DNA of 64,000 nucleotides from Eulemur rufifrons (taxonomy: Eukaryota > Chordata > Mammalia > Primates > Lemuridae), in NCBI RefSeq assembly GCF_041146395.1, contig NC_090989.1, positions 216,908,843 through 216,972,842 of the forward strand, in the 5' to 3' direction. Made by a program: the position numbers and the translations under genes. Shown here one piece after another: positions 33,179 through 48,594 of this stretch (position 1 is its first letter; each line of letters starts with the position of its first letter). A model generated the notes under the pieces. It saw only the letters and a program-made list of their open reading frames with translations, made no database searches and was not told where the DNA came from.

Positions 33179-36100
33179 TTCTGTTCCTTAGAATTCCACA
33201 CAATTTCTCTCTCTTTTCTCTGCACTCCCTCTATTTAAGATCACATATCCTTGCTTAATGAAAATATTCACACACGCACTTTCAAAGACCATATTCTGCA
33301 GGCTTGGTATGTTATTCAAGACTGTTGATCCCTCCACTGGTTAGCAAAAGCCCACATCACATTTTCAAGTAAAGATTGTCTGTCCGGGCCACAGGCCTTG
33401 GGATGCTTTGGCTAGGAATTGTGCCAACAGTTTATCCAAATCATTCAATTAAGAACCCTCCCTCCCCCACATAAGGGGTCTCCGGGATATTTAATCACTG
33501 AAGTTTTTATTTCAAGACCTTGCTTTGAATATCGCATCTATTCAAGATGCTGTGCCAAAGTTGAACTGCCTGGAGCAGAACAGAACAATCCTTTGGATTC
33601 TGAAATAAGTATCCGGCACTGCAGGAGCCAGACTGCAGAAGCCAAGGAGACTGGGCGTGCAGTCCTACCAAAATCATATTTTTCATTACCTCTCCATTCA
33701 GACAGATAAGGGAAGGTTACCACAATGCTTAGGTGCATTTCACATTCTCAGCATCCAAGGAAACTCTCCATCTAAATATATTGTTGGAAAAAAGGAAAAC
33801 CAAGACAACATACATTTATCTCCCTTGCTGCTGAAACAGAAACAAAACTGCTGAAAAACAAAACTTATTCTCCAACAGACATATTTTCTCATCCTTACTT
33901 TTTGCCCAAATTGCTAGTTTGTGTGCATAAACTAGGGCTGGTGTAAACAAGTCCTGTTATCTGAAAGAAAAAAAAAAATCTAAGAGCTATCTTGTGTGAT
34001 TTGCTTTAAAAGAAAAAAAAAAAAAGAGTTGCTCATATTTTTAAAAAGATATTTTGAAAGACTCTGCCTATTCATCATCAGGCATATTTTAAAGAAGTGA
34101 TGTTTTCTTTTGTGTACCTTCAAGTTGCTATAGCAACCAGATCACTTTCTATTCATAAATCAGGAGGCGCTAGCCAGAGAATCTATCCTTTCCCCCTAGG
34201 TTTGGGGCTCTTGCCTCATGCTCTACCTTTTTAAAGCTTCACAAGATTTTGGAAATAGTTTTCTTCAAAAATGTTTCTCTTGATCTGAGAGTTTTGCCAT
34301 GTTCGGTGTATTATTTATTGCTACACATATTTTTCTCCTCTGTGTTATTCGACAGCTTCTGTGGAATACTAGTACGTTTTGATCGCTCCTTTCCCTGTAC
34401 TTCTGTGCTTTTATTGCCTACAGCTCTGGGAGGTTTTGCTAAGCCTCCAGAGTTGTGTGGTGAATTACACAGAAACCCTTTACTTGGTCTTCCTTATGTA
34501 TACCACCGGCCAGAAACGCTGTGTAGATAAAAATGGAGTTTTGTTTCCTTTAATGTTCTTTTAAAGCTTCTCCTCCTTTTCAAAAGTCAGCAATCCCCTT
34601 TCAGTTTTCATCAGTAACTCTCGGACCGGCTGAAACTGGGAGGAGTGATCAGCACATTTTAATCATTTGGTAGCCTGTGGGCCTTCACGACCATCTTTCC
34701 TGGGGTATGTACAAGCCTCCGGACGCTCGGTTTGGACATCAATCGCTGGATGGCACTGAACATCATACAAAATAGAGAAGGACAGATTTGAGGGTGCCAG
34801 GAGTGCAGAGTGGCTGACTGGGATCTAGTTGGCAGAAATGATTTGTTTGGCCAGCGCAAACAGTGTTCAAACTATGTTGAAAGAAATAAAAAAAAAAAAT
34901 TTTCACAAATGTGTGGATTACCTCAAGTTTTGCATGGAGCAGCTGGTTGGGGCTGAGGAGCAGATGATTTCTCCAGAAGAGGATGTCCCTGGGGGCCCCC
35001 GTCCCTACCTGGCCCACTTGACCATGGTACCTGCCTGGCACCCCTAGATATTTGCATTTAGAACTCTTGATCTTGTTTGGTTTGTACCCCCTTCCCAAAT
35101 TTTCCCGATAAACAAACTGAGACCTAGAAATTTTTAGGGACTTGACCAAAACCAAACAGCTAATTTGTGGCAGCTTGAGAACTAAATCCAATTTTGCTGA
35201 CCACTAGCCCAGTGCTTCTCGTTCCTTGAAGATCAAAACTATGTCTTCCAGTGTCTCTTTATCCTACAGAATAGGTAATCAGGAGATACATTTTAGATTG
35301 ACCATGACTGAGAACTATACAAATCCATGCAGATGATCACCAGGCAACAACACAGCAACTCTTGTCACTGAGGGCTTTTGAAAAAACATACCATATAACT
35401 GAGAATAAGAAGGGAATGATGATTCAGGTAGAGAGACACACATAACCAGGTGACAAGCCTTGTGCGTGTATCTGTGTGGGGTGGGATGGGGCAGAAAAGG
35501 GGAAAGACCCTCTCAGCACATTCCCCTCGCAAAGTGGCAACTTTTCAAGATTTTTCAATGGTTTTATGTTCATCTGAGAGGTAGGAATTATGAACAAGAT
35601 GAAACAAAGTCAGAAGCAGCAGTATAGCACAAAGCTGATTTATCTAGAGAAAGTAATGACAGATTGGAAATATTTTTTTGTTATTTGATCCCCCACCAAT
35701 TAATGGTAGATGTCCTGGTCTCCAGCACAAATTAGTCCAGCCACCCGTCCAGTCCCGCATTAGAACAGTTTAGGGGAAGGCAGGCCCACAAGCACGTGCG
35801 TGTGTGAAGTTGTATGTGTGCACGTGTGTGTGTGCACTCACAAGCACATGTGTGGTTTTGTGAAGGTGGGCAATGCATTACTGAACAAAAAAAAGGCAAT
35901 ACTCTTCAGTTTTTGAGAGCCCTTTCTTCTAGTATCCATTCCAAAAGAGAACAAAAATTCATAAATAAATCTCAGTTGTTTTGATGCCACAGTAAACAAA
36001 GAGAAAAAGTTGGCTATAAACAAGGACTCAGGCTGTGGTAATACTTAATCTAAATGATTCCTGGGGAAACAAACCCATTATAATAACACAAATAAAAGCT

Positions 36101-37850
36101 TAGCACCTGCCAATGAGGCAGGCCACCACTGAGATATTATGTCTTGCTGGGCTGGGAGACCCTCTGTTGTAGTGCCCACAATGGCCTTAACACACAGCTT
36201 TGTGATAACAGAGAAAAGATTCCAGAGAACAGCCAAATACCCAATCTCTACAAAGCCAAGCTCTTCTTCCTAATGAGCCTCATGTGACCATTCTAAGAGC
36301 ATTCCAGTGGCACTTAGGTCTGAAGACAAGAGGGATTTCACAGTATGATTAAATCTACACAATAACACATAAAGCAGAATTCAGGCTAACAATTATCTGC
36401 TGAATTTGGGGAGAGCTCTGCCCTGCCATGAAATACCTTTAATTGGCTGCTTATCCAAGTATTATATGATTCTTTTGGGTAATTACTGGCTATCTCTCCC
36501 CTTCAAGTTTTACGGGCCTGATTGTTTTGTGAAAGCTCTTCTATTTTCCTTATTTACGGCCAGAGAACACCCCAGAACCAGTTTGCAGGGCTCACTTAGA
36601 ATAAGAGCTCTGTTTTATAAGGCTGGCCATTTGGCAGTCTGCTCAGATGCCTCTCTCAGACACTACAAAGATTCTGTCTCCAAGTCTATTGTTCTTCCCT
36701 GCATTTCACAGCCCTCCAGGGGCCTTCATTCATATTGGCAGGTGATAAGCTATTTTCAAGTCTTGAGTAATCATAGTAATTTAGCATTTTTCCTTATTAG
36801 CACCTCTGAATGGGGAAGGTGCACTGAAACTGCTCTTTTTACCCCCCTATGTTTGGAGCTTTTGTGCTCCAGATGAGCTGTGTTGTTAGTCCAAAGGGAT
36901 TCGATGAAAGAACATCTACCAATCTTTCTAATGGTCACCAATTACACGGATGATAACGCTCAGCCTTTCTTTCTTTGCTTTGAGAAAAAGCCACTCGCCT
37001 TGTCGGAAAGCCATTGTTACGTTCATTCCTGGATCTTGAGACACTGTTGAATGATAGATGCACGTGTGGCTGCCCAAGTGCACGAGTGTTCATGCTTGGT
37101 GATGAGGCAATTTTCCAAAGTGTTGATCCATTTTAGAAATCTCCCGTATTTCTGAGAAGTTTGGCACCGATGGAAGAAGGACAAGCTTGACCATGGGAAG
37201 GTGCATATATTTTGGCAAGTGCGTGAAAGGGAACAGGATTCGGTTTCCATAAAAACACCACCATGAACACCAACGTTCTCTACTAATGCTATGAAAGATG
37301 AAAGGGCTTATTTTGCAATGGGAATTAAGTAGGCACATATTTAGAAACATTTAGAGACACCCGTGATTTACCCCAGCCACCATGATTTCTCCATTAGGCC
37401 TATTATTGCCAATTATTAGTATGCCTATATGTAGTAAGTACATGTAATTATTTTTTTTTTTTACGATGGACTATTTACTGCATTCATCTAACAGTTTTGC
37501 TGACAGCTTTGTCACCTTTTTGAGGAAATATATTTATTTAGCCTACTAGATGAATATTTCTAAGCACTATGCTAGCCACGCAGTGTCCAAGAATCACAGC
37601 ATCTAAAACTAGTGGATTACTTGAAAATTGTACTTTTTTTGAACAGGGTTTACAGTTAATGCATATAAAGGGAAGTTTGAAGAGATTTTCTGTCTTATAC
37701 TAATTTCGAAAGCTATACATTCTAAAAGTCCGAAAGAGGGGCAGACATGATAAGGTAGGTATCAGAGGGAGTTATAAATCAGAAGAAAAACATGGGGTTT
37801 AAATGGGCACTAAGAGCTAACAATTCCTTCTCTTCACAGGATTGCAAACT
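33179..37850. other. Long repeat-poor intron segment
   Basis: About 4.7 kb with no Alu or recent L1. It holds a GT-rich microsatellite (35797-35837), an unassigned T/A-interrupted segment at 34620-35050 and a 156-codon chance ORF (36406-36876). Low repeat load suggests possible conserved regulatory content. Confidence 0.4.
35797..35837 (+). repeat. Imperfect (GT)n microsatellite
   Basis: GTGCGTGTGTG..GTATGTGTGCACGTGTGTGTGTGCAC. Confidence 0.85.
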
Positions 37851-38790
37851 TGGCTATTTTTAAAAACTTAAAAAAAATAACTTCAAAATTACAGAAAAGT
37901 TGCAAGAATAAAACATTTACAGTTTACTCAGATTTACCTATTGTGAATATTCTGCCATATTTGCTATAATTTGCTCACTTGCTCTCACTCTCTGTGAACC
38001 TATATATATATATGATATATGTATATTTTATTAATTGTGCTAAACCCTTTGAAAGCAAGATGCATACTTGTTGTCTTCTTCCCTTAAATATATCAGTGGG
38101 CATTTCCTAAGAATAAGCACATTCTCTTATGTAACCACAGTAGAGTCATACTCCAGAAAATTTCAATTTCAGGAAATTTAATGTTAATAAATACATTTAC
38201 CTACTCTACCATCTATATTCCAATTTTTTCAATCGACCTGATACTGTTCAACAGAGATCCATTCTCGGATCATGTATCATATTTAGTCATCTTGTCTCTT
38301 TGATTTCCTCTGATCTGGAACAGTTCCTCAATTCTTCCTTGACTTTGGTGACGTTGACGTTTTTAATAGGCAACAGTTTCTTTTTTTTTTTTTTAATTAA
38401 TTAATTTTTTTTTGAGACAGAGTCTTGCTCTGTTGCCCGGGCTAGAGTGCCTTGGCGTCAGCCTAGCTCACAGCGACCTCAAACTCCTGGGCTTAAGCGA
38501 TCCTTCTGCCTCAGCCTCTCGAGTAGCTGGGACTACAGGCATGCGCCACCATGCTCGGCTAAGTTTTTCTGTATATACTTTTAGTTGTCTGGGTAATTTC
38601 TTTCTATTTCTAGTAGAGACGGGGTCTCGCTCTTGCTCAGGCTGGTCTCGAACTGCTGAGCTCAAATGATCCACCCGCCTCGGCCTCCCAGAGTGCTAGG
38701 ATTACAGGCGTGAGCCACCGCGCCCGGCTGGCAAGTTTCTTTTTTAATAGCATGTTTCTCACTTCGGATTTGCCTGATATTTCCTAGTGG
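37851..38790 (-). repeat. Old L1 3' region (antisense), split by an Alu
   Basis: TTACAGAAAAGTTGCAAGAAT, ATTGTGAATATTCTGCCATATTTGC, GAACAGTTCCTCAATTCTTCCTTGACTTT and, after the Alu, TTTGCCTGATATTTCCTAGTGG are the ordered reverse landmarks of an old L1 3'UTR. Confidence 0.75.
38381..38728 (-). repeat. Alu inside the L1 relic
   Basis: TTTGAGACAGAGTCTTGC to CCACCGCGCCCGGC; flanks GGCAACAGTTTCTTTT / GGCAAGTTTCTTTT are the diverged duplication. Confidence 0.93.
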
Positions 38791-39190
38791 TCAGAGGCAG
38801 GTTAAGGGTCCTCAGCCAAAGCACTGCATAGCTCGTATTGTGCCCTTCTTAAGACAACATCTCAGGAAGCACCCAGTGTCTTCTTCAGTGTTATTAACCT
38901 GTACCTTTGGTTTTGCGTCTCAGGAAATTTCCTCTCACTCCAATCTGGCACAACACCTGGTTCCTGAAGTTAGGGAATAATTCCTTTCAGACAGCCAAGA
39001 GGAAGCGCCAGGAGAGGCAGGAAGTGGAGTTGCAGAATTCAGAGCTGAGCATCAAAGCAGGAGGAGGTTTTCGAGATAATAAAATAGTATTAATAAATTG
39101 CCATTAAATATATTTATAAGAAATAGTCACATTTATTGAGCCCTTCTGATGTGTCAAGCACTTCAATAGATACTTTAAACAGTGTATTAA

Positions 39191-40068
<878 letters not shown>

Positions 40069-40071
40069 GGT

Positions 40072-40210
40072 GGATTATCTCATTTAATACCCCTACCGAT
40101 GCTGTGAAGTAGGTCCTGAAACTATCCCCATTTACAGGAGGAGACTGAAGCTTGAGTGAATTTCCCAGAAGAACACAGCAGGCCTTTTACAGCTGGGCCT
40201 GGATTAACTT
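40072..40210 (-). repeat. MIR (antisense)
   Basis: ATTATCTCATTTAATACCCCTACC, CCCCATTTACAGGAGGAGACTGAAGC. Confidence 0.75.
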
Positions 40211-40549
40211 CCAGCCGAGGGTTTTATCTAACCTGGGAGATTTAAAATTTTACTTTAGCATCAGAATCCTTTACCAAATGAAAACTGATGAAAAATCAAG
40301 CACAGAAAAAAGATGAAAGCAAAGCTGTGGGGAAGGGAGAGGGTGTCTCAGAATAGAGGTGGCAGAGCACTGATCTCATTGAGCCCTGTCTGCTTCCAGA
40401 TGAGGAGGTGAGGTTCGGAGACCAGCGAGGAGCGACTGGCCTGACATGAGCTGCCTGGAGTCTGATTCGTCCACTCGCCACGGGGACCCTTTCAAATCAT
40501 TCGCTGTAGACTTGCTTGTTAGGATGCTGCCACGTATCCGTTCAAACAC

Positions 40550-41030
40550 TAGGGATCGAACGCTTACGTGTGGTCAGCATGGTTCATGGTACTGACGGTG
40601 CAACAGTAAATAGAACAGATGAAGTCTCTGCCTGCCCGGATGTTGCATTTTAAGTGAGGGAAGAAATACAGCACACAGATATAAAAAAGTCAATAAAAAA
40701 TTAAAATATCTGATAATTACATATGATCTGCTGGAATTAAAACAGGGTGATTGATGTGTGTACACGTATGTGTGTGTGCATAAACAGAGAGAGAGAGAGA
40801 GAGAGAGGTTAAATTGGGTTCTGAGGATACACCTCTTGGGAGGTGACATTTAAACAAGAGTTGTGATGACAGGAAGGATCCAGCCACATTAATATCTTGG
40901 GAAGAACATTCCAGGTGGAAGAAACAGTTAGTGCAGGGCCCCAGGGCAAGAATGGGCTAGAAGCAATCAAGACCAGGACCTTCCAGAGTAGCTGGAGAGT
41001 GGGGGTGAGGGGAGGGAGAGGATGCCCCGG
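40550..41030. repeat. L2-like relic with (GA)n
   Basis: GTAAATAGAACAGATGAAGTCTCTGCC and GAGGTGACATTTAAACAAGAGTTG..GGAAGAACATTCCAGGTGGAAGAAACAG. A (GA)9-10 run sits at 40788-40807. Confidence 0.5.
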
Positions 41031-42425
41031 AGAGGTGCAGGGGACCAAAGTTAATAGTGCTCTTTTGATTAAAGCACACAGCTGTCAGTTGTCAAGCATT
41101 ATCTGCTAGTCCTAGCTTGAGCCGGACACATAGAATTCCCAAGTAAAGGATCACTGGCTTCTTGGCAGAGCAAAAGCATAATGCCCCATCAGACGAGGTG
41201 TTTGCTAATTGGGCAGGACCCCGATGCTTTTCCCAGTTACTTGCTAAGTTCCCAAGTGGCCCATCCCATTAATGCACATTTGGCATTTAATGTGACAGTT
41301 GGACAATGGCTTTGGGTAACTGTCATTAGCCATGTGTACCATGGTAAAGTTAAGCTGTTACTGACTTTATAGTTCTGATTTGCATTTCAGTATTCAAAGG
41401 GGGTGATTACCATACTTAGTCCCAAGGAATAATTGACATATTTTATCTTTAAAATCTCAGTAGGTCAAACTTCCCATTTGCAAAACTTTCCAGTTGCTCC
41501 TGTGCCGAGCCCATAAAACGAATTTACTTCTGAACTGAGACCTCGTATGCCAAATTTTTACAGCCTTAAATATAGTATTTTATCACTACTATAAATGGCT
41601 CTTGACTCACCTCCCACAGACCCTTTAGTGCTGAAGGCAAGAGGCCTCCCTAATTCACTTGTTTCAATTCGTGTAAGATTTCTAAGTTGAAGCCAGGTCA
41701 TTTGGATAATATTTCAAATGTACAGGCTGCATTTCTGCTAAACACAATAAATCTGCAATTTTACAATTGACTTGGGCAGCTAGCATGATTGCACTTGGCT
41801 TTCCAATAAGCACCCCTTCAAAACAACTTCCTTTCTCTTTCAAGTCTCACCTCCAAACCTGACCCAAAGGCTCAATGTCATCATTCAAATATTGGGGTCA
41901 TGGTAATTTGGAGTCTGCAGTTTGAGACTGATTTATTTTTCTAGTGGAACATCCAGGTTTCTAGCAATTATTTGAGGGCATAAAATTCCATCTTGATGAT
42001 AAATCAAGCTGTCAGCTCTTTCTGGTCCAAATCAGAGGTTGGAGAGATTGAGAAACTTTTCTACTCTAATATTCCACCATTTGCATCTCCAGATTATACT
42101 TGTTACCCCTCTGGAGGTAACGCCACATCTGTTCTTGGATTTGCTCTTTGCCCTGGTGATCTGACTGAATGGGGATTGCTCTCTCAGTGTTTCCAGGGCC
42201 TCCCTGTCCCTTGGGGCTGGGGAACAAGGAGCTGAGATGTAAACATCCCTGGGATACATGCCTGGTTCATACAAAACATTTTTCACTTGTCTCATCTACT
42301 GGTGGATAGTTTATAGCTAGTCAGAACACACCGTCTTTATGGAAAAAAAATAAGTAAAGTTGGCTGCTGCAGGTGGCCTTAGGCACAGGTGGGAGGAAAA
42401 ACGCTTTGATATTCCCAGTAACATC
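41031..42425. other. Repeat-free intron
   Basis: About 1.4 kb with no mobile element recognised; contains TAAT-rich homeobox-type words (for example CCATTAATGCACATTTGGCATTTAATG). Candidate conserved non-coding DNA only. Confidence 0.4.
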
Positions 42426-42930
42426 ATCAGTGAGAACATGACCAGGGGTTGGAGATGTCGGCACGATACCCTTTGCCTTCAAATGCTTCGACTTCGGGCA
42501 CTTGGCCAGCAGGAGGCATAGCCCTGCCTGGGTCCTGTCACCGAGCCCACTGCCTTCTCCAGCCTGCTGTGCCGTTCGGTCCCCCTTCTGCTCCTAATGC
42601 CCTGGGATGGCCCACTGTGCTGGCCCATTGTGCTGGAGGCCGAGCTGAAGGCTGCTGGGAGGGCTGCAGCCAAGGTTTCCCTGATGGGAGTCGCAGGGAG
42701 ACTCTGTGGAAAGGATGAGACTGGACTCCTACCAAATTACCCTCCTGTTGACTTCTGGAAAGCTAGAAGTTCGGGCTCCAGAGGTGCAGAGGCAATTTCC
42801 TGACACTCTTCGCAGGCCCAGCTCTCAGCTGGAGGCAGCCTGTCGAGCAGCCGCTGTCACTGCGCAGATGCTCCTGCCTCAGCCACCCTCAGCTCCTCTC
42901 CGTGCCGGTGTCTGCTCTGTGACTTAAATC
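42426..42930. other. Local G+C-rich patch in the large intron
   Basis: About 0.5 kb visibly richer in G+C than its surroundings, with scattered CpGs and several overlapping open frames on both strands. No protein family, exon signal pair or promoter motif recognised. Confidence 0.5.
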
Positions 42931-44284
42931 AATTTTTTTCTCCCCAACCAGTGGAGCTTGAAGCTCTTCCTACCATCTGGTAAAGGACTATGAAATGGCA
43001 GTTTGGCTGTGGCAAAGGGAGATGGAGAGGTGGAGAGTGAGATGAGGACAGCTAACAACCGGCGTGGAAGCCACAGGTATTTACTGAGTGGCCCCGGTGA
43101 CAGGCACCACGCTAACTGCTGTGACACAGCGGTGCCCAGGTTAGACCTGTGCCTGGGATACACCAACGGGCTTCTCGATGATGGCAGATATGATAGGAAG
43201 GAAAAAGGGTGGAAATGGAAAGAAAGCAAATTAAACTTTATTTTGATATTAATAATAGAGCTTCTTGGTTTCTCTTTCTTGAAGAGCTCAAGATATGATC
43301 AACTTTCCAGTTTTCACTGTAATCTCTAGGGTCCTATTAGGAGGTACAAGGAAGTCAACTTATGTGATGTTTTCTTTATAAAACAGGACAGAATTAAAAA
43401 AGAAAAAGTGCACGAGACTTGCTCACGATTTTCACTGTGGTGAGGGAAGGATGGAGATGAATACAGACGAAGATTTCTGGCTCCATTTCCACACTCCTGC
43501 AAAACCAAATAAGACCTAACCCTCTGAAGTTCTAGGCACTACTGCTGGCCTCGCTTTTGTTTTTGTTCAAGCTTGGTAGACGCTCTTGGTTGCCTAAGGT
43601 TTCAGAAAAACCAAAGATATTTCACTGAAAGGAAGTAATTTGACAATGGTTTTCCAGCTTATTATTCTTAATCATGCAAAAGCATCCTTGTTGGTTTCTA
43701 GATTCTTCTGTAAAGGTGAACTTCATCCCTCCACCCCAACTGGCCCCTGCCCTTAGTCACCGGAAGTTTAATGTCCCAGACCCCACATTGCTTTGGGGAC
43801 TGGCAGCCTTCTGAACCCCTCCACCCTGTGTGTTTGGCTCTGCCACACTCTGTGCTTTTGTTTAACGAGGTTTGTTTTGGAAGTACTTGGCTCCATTCTC
43901 TTTCTGCAAGCATACGTGATCCAGACTTGGCTCACACAGCTCGACTTCGCAGGTCAGTTACACAACAAGTAGGAGGAACTTTGAGTATACCCAGCTCGGG
44001 GGAGAAAGAGCGTAATAACACGCAGAGCCAAGAGGATGAGCTAATTGCTCTAGAATTGCACTTAGGATACCTCACCACTATGTTCTTCTCCCCCGTAACC
44101 AAAAGAATGCGAACTTGAGTGTAGCAAGGGAAAGGTCAGGAGACACAACTAGGGAACATAAGAATGTAACCAAGAATGAAACAAGTACAGCAGGTCAACC
44201 TTTCCACAATTTTCATTTACATGCTCTAGGAAAAGAGTGTATGAATGCAGTCTATGCTGGAAAAAGAGCAAATATCTGGATGGT
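42931..44284. other. Intron, no named repeat
   Basis: No gene or mobile element recognised. Confidence 0.4.
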
Positions 44285-44525
44285 CTGTGGTTTTGGAGCC
44301 AGACAGTCGTAAGTTTGAATTTGGCTCTAATACTTGCTAGCTATGTAACTTTGGGCAAATGACATAAGCTCTCTGGGCATTGGTTTCCTCATCTATAAAA
44401 TGAGGATCACGACTTTGAACAGAGAGCGTTACATTGAGAATTGGAGATCATGTTTATAAAGTGCCCAGCTGAGCACTTAGTATACAATGGACAATGAATT
44501 GTAATTAATACAATATAATGTATCT
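44285..44525 (+). repeat. MIR
   Basis: TTTGGAGCCAGACAGTCGTAAGTTTGAATTTGGCTC, ATACTTGCTAGCTATGTAACTTTGGGCAAATGAC and CCTCATCTATAAAATGAGGAT. Confidence 0.92.
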
Positions 44526-44604
44526 GCCTCTGTTTCAGCTTCTATCCCCCCAAAAAGGTTTTAAATCTGATGTTGAAGCTATCTGTTTATACACCCATCC
44601 TGAC

Positions 44605-44783
44605 CAGCAGCTTTCAACTCTGGTTGCCCACTAGAATTAGTCAGGGAATTTTTAAAAATTATTAATGCCTGTGCTTCACTCCAGACCAATTAAATCAAGA
44701 ACACTGGGAGTAGGCGTCAGCGCTGCATTTTACATCTCTTTGCGTGATTCAGATGTGCACGTAGGGCTAAGAACCACTGGCCT
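44605..44783 (+). repeat. MER5A (hAT-Charlie MITE)
   Basis: CAGCTTTCAACTCTGGTTGCCC..TTAGTCAGGGAATTTTTAAAAATT..GCCTGTGCTTCACTCCAG..TAAGAACCACTGG, with inverted ends. Confidence 0.85.
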
Positions 44784-44789
44784 ATCTCC

Positions 44790-44892
44790 TTTATATGAGA
44801 ACTCCTTGAGAGCAAATAATACGTTTTATTCATTTTTATAACCCCCTACCTAGCTAGCCTGATGTAGGTGCTCACTAAATACTTCTCAAAGC
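44790..44892 (+). repeat. L2 3' end
   Basis: ATGAGAACTCCTTGAGAGCAAATAATACGTTTTATTC..GTAGGTGCTCACTAAATACTT. Confidence 0.65.
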
Positions 44893-45230
44893 TAACTCAA
44901 AAACCGAGAGAACATTGTCCAAATTCCCAAGACTTGTTTCATATGGGTTAATACATTTCTTGGGCAGCAGACAAAGGCAAGAGACAGCAGCACATTGTTA
45001 TTCTCACAGTGGGGATTTGGAAGACTGGAGAAAGAAGGGTCAAAGTCCTTTTAGCTGACAGCCCACCCATCAACCACATGTCATTGATCACTGGTCTTCT
45101 TGTTGACTCATCGGTTGCCAGAAACCAAACAAGTGAGATAGCAGGATACTTGGGGAAATTCCATACATTTTTTAAAAATTTGTGACTTCTTCAAAAGAGT
45201 TTCTTTGAGAGAAGGAAAAAATTAGACATT

Positions 45231-45533
45231 GCCGCTGGGCACGGTGGCTCACGCCTGTAACCCGAGCACTTTGGGAGGCCAAGGAGGGAGGATCACTTGA
45301 GGCCAGGAGTTCTAGAGCAGCCTGGGCAACACAGTGAGACCCCATCTCTACAAAAAATTTTTGAAACTAATTAGCCAGGTATGGTAGCACACATCTGTAG
45401 TCCCAGCTTTTGAGGAGGCTGAGCCAGAGGGATTATTTGAACTCAGGAGTTTGAGGTTGCAGTGAGCAATGATGGTGCCACTGCACTCCAGCCTGGGCCA
45501 CAGAGTGAGACCTTGTCACTATTAAAAAAAAAG
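45231..45533 (+). repeat. Old Alu (AluJ-like)
   Basis: GGGCACGGTGGCTCACGCCTGTAACCC..; flanks TTAGACATTGCC / TTAAACACTGCC. Confidence 0.9.
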
Positions 45534-45724
45534 TTAAACACTGCCAATGTAAGATAATAGACAAGGTCAGAGGCGCAGAAGAGAGAAATCATTTAGTGAA
45601 GCTGAGTGGGCACACATTTGGAACTATTTAGTGTACAAATGTATGATGTGAAAGCTCAGAGTATACCAATAACAGTCCCAGTCATTACCATGGTGAGATT
45701 GTCACCATTTTGCACAATTATTAT

Positions 45725-46055
45725 TTTTTTTTTTTGAGACAGAGTCTCACTCTGTTGCCCAGGCTAGAGTGAGTGCCGTGGCGTCAGCCTAGCTCACAGC
45801 AACCTCAAACTCCTGAGCTCAAGCGATCCTCCTGTCTCAGCCTCCCGAGTAGCTGGGACTACAGGCATGCGCCACCATGCCCGGCTAATTTTTTCTATAT
45901 ATATTTTTAGCTGTCCATATAATTTCTTTCTATTTTTAGTAGAGGTGAGGTCTCGCTCTTGCTCAGGCTGGTCTCGAACTCCTGACCTTGAGCGATCCAC
46001 CCGCCTCGGCCTCCCAGAGTGCTAGGATTACAGGCGTGAGCCACCGCGCCTGGCC
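45725..46055 (-). repeat. Alu with target duplication
   Basis: TGCACAATTATTA at 45711-45723 and 46056-46068. Confidence 0.95.
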
Positions 46056-46068
46056 TGCACAATTATTA

Positions 46069-47215
<1,147 letters not shown>

Positions 47216-47227
47216 TTCAGCAAACTC

Positions 47228-48279
47228 TTGATAGTGAAATTTATATTCTAATCCTCCCTGGGAAGCTGGTTCAGTGTTTGGCCTTTTAAAGAAAAAAGAC
47301 ACCTCCTGAATGTCCCTCTCCCATCTGTCCCTGGAGATGATAATCGGTAACCTCCTGGGTCAGGTACTATGGTTGGCTGGACAGTGGGGGATGTATTAGG
47401 TCCCTGGAAAGAAGGTTCTTCATGAATGCTGAGTTTCAATTTTAAAATCAAAAACTTCCTCCCAATTTAAAGGAGACATCATGCTAATATACATTTTATT
47501 CTGTGATACCGTTGGTTTGGAAGGTACCAAAACTATTCGACACTGTTCTTGTTCCCCTGAAATTACGTGGAAAGGCCCACTGGGAGATCTAGGTAGATGT
47601 GAAATAGTGATCTGTGACTACAATATTTGATTTGAAAACCCTTCCTATCTGCTCAGTTAGAAAACCGAAGTGTGAACTTCATGTCTCAGATATCTCTAAT
47701 ACATTTTTGTTTATGAACTAGGGCGTCACTCCTTCTAGAAAGATAGAGTAGCAAGAGTAAATGAGGTTAGTTCTCTAATTCCTGGATCTGAAGCTTGAAT
47801 TTAATGTGGGTTAGGGTGGAGGAGAGAGGGGTGTCTCCTGCCAATCACACTCTTAAAATAGAACCCACTTTCCCAGAGAGCAAAAGGGTGCCTTGTGGAG
47901 GTGAACGAAACTGAAGGGAGGTAGAGTGGCAGGGAGGAAGCCAGGGCTAACTGCAAATGTGCTCACCTGCGCTCTCAGTCTTGCTGCTGTGGGGCCATCC
48001 CTATCTGCTCTGCCCCATCTCAGAACCTTCCAGATGTAGGCCCTGAAGGCCGACTGCTCTGGTCAATTTGCACGGTTATGATGAACAGTTTCACTGTTTG
48101 GTGAATTCAGTATTTTACAGGGCCTGAAGCGGTGGCCAAAACTAAGTACAATGGCTGTAGTGTGTGGAACTGAGGAAAAGGGCAGAAAATACGGCTTTCT
48201 TTTATCTTTTTATTATTGCAAAAAGCATCATATTCTGCTCTAGAATCTGAAAGGAAAACCATTAGGTGGTATGGTTAGA
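47228..48279. other. Intron, no named repeat
   Basis: Nothing recognised. Confidence 0.4.
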
Positions 48280-48282
48280 GTG

Positions 48283-48518
48283 TCATAAAACATGTGAGTT
48301 TTGGTCTTGGGGTATTCAGGGTCAAGTCCTGGTTCTAGCAGTTAGCAGCCTAGTGAATTTACGCATGTTGCTTAACTGTTCTGAGCTTAATTTCCTCATC
48401 TGCAAGATGAGAACAATAATTATAACCTATTCCTTAGAGTTAGGTGAAGTAATACACTGAAAGAACTTAGCACAGCACCTGGTACATTAGTAGGTATTCA
48501 ATAAATGCTAGCAATTAG
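48283..48518 (+). repeat. MIR
   Basis: TCAAGTCCTGGTTCTAGCAG..GCTTAACTGTTCTGAGCTTAATTTCCTCATCTGC..GCACAGCACCTGGTACATTAGTAGGTATTCAATAAATGCTAGC. Confidence 0.93.
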
Positions 48519-48594
48519 GTTACTGTTATAGTTATGCTATGCAGAAATAGGAAAGAACATTAATGGGTCCATTCTAGCATTAAAGTAATTTTCT

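Noticed and set aside
34620..35200. Possible processed pseudogene or unnamed DNA repeat
   Set aside because: An ORF (34829-35047) and A-run are present, but I could not match it to a gene or family with any confidence.
36406..36876. 156-codon plus-strand ORF
   Set aside because: Composition follows the local DNA; no family recognised; no start context or neighbouring gene signals.
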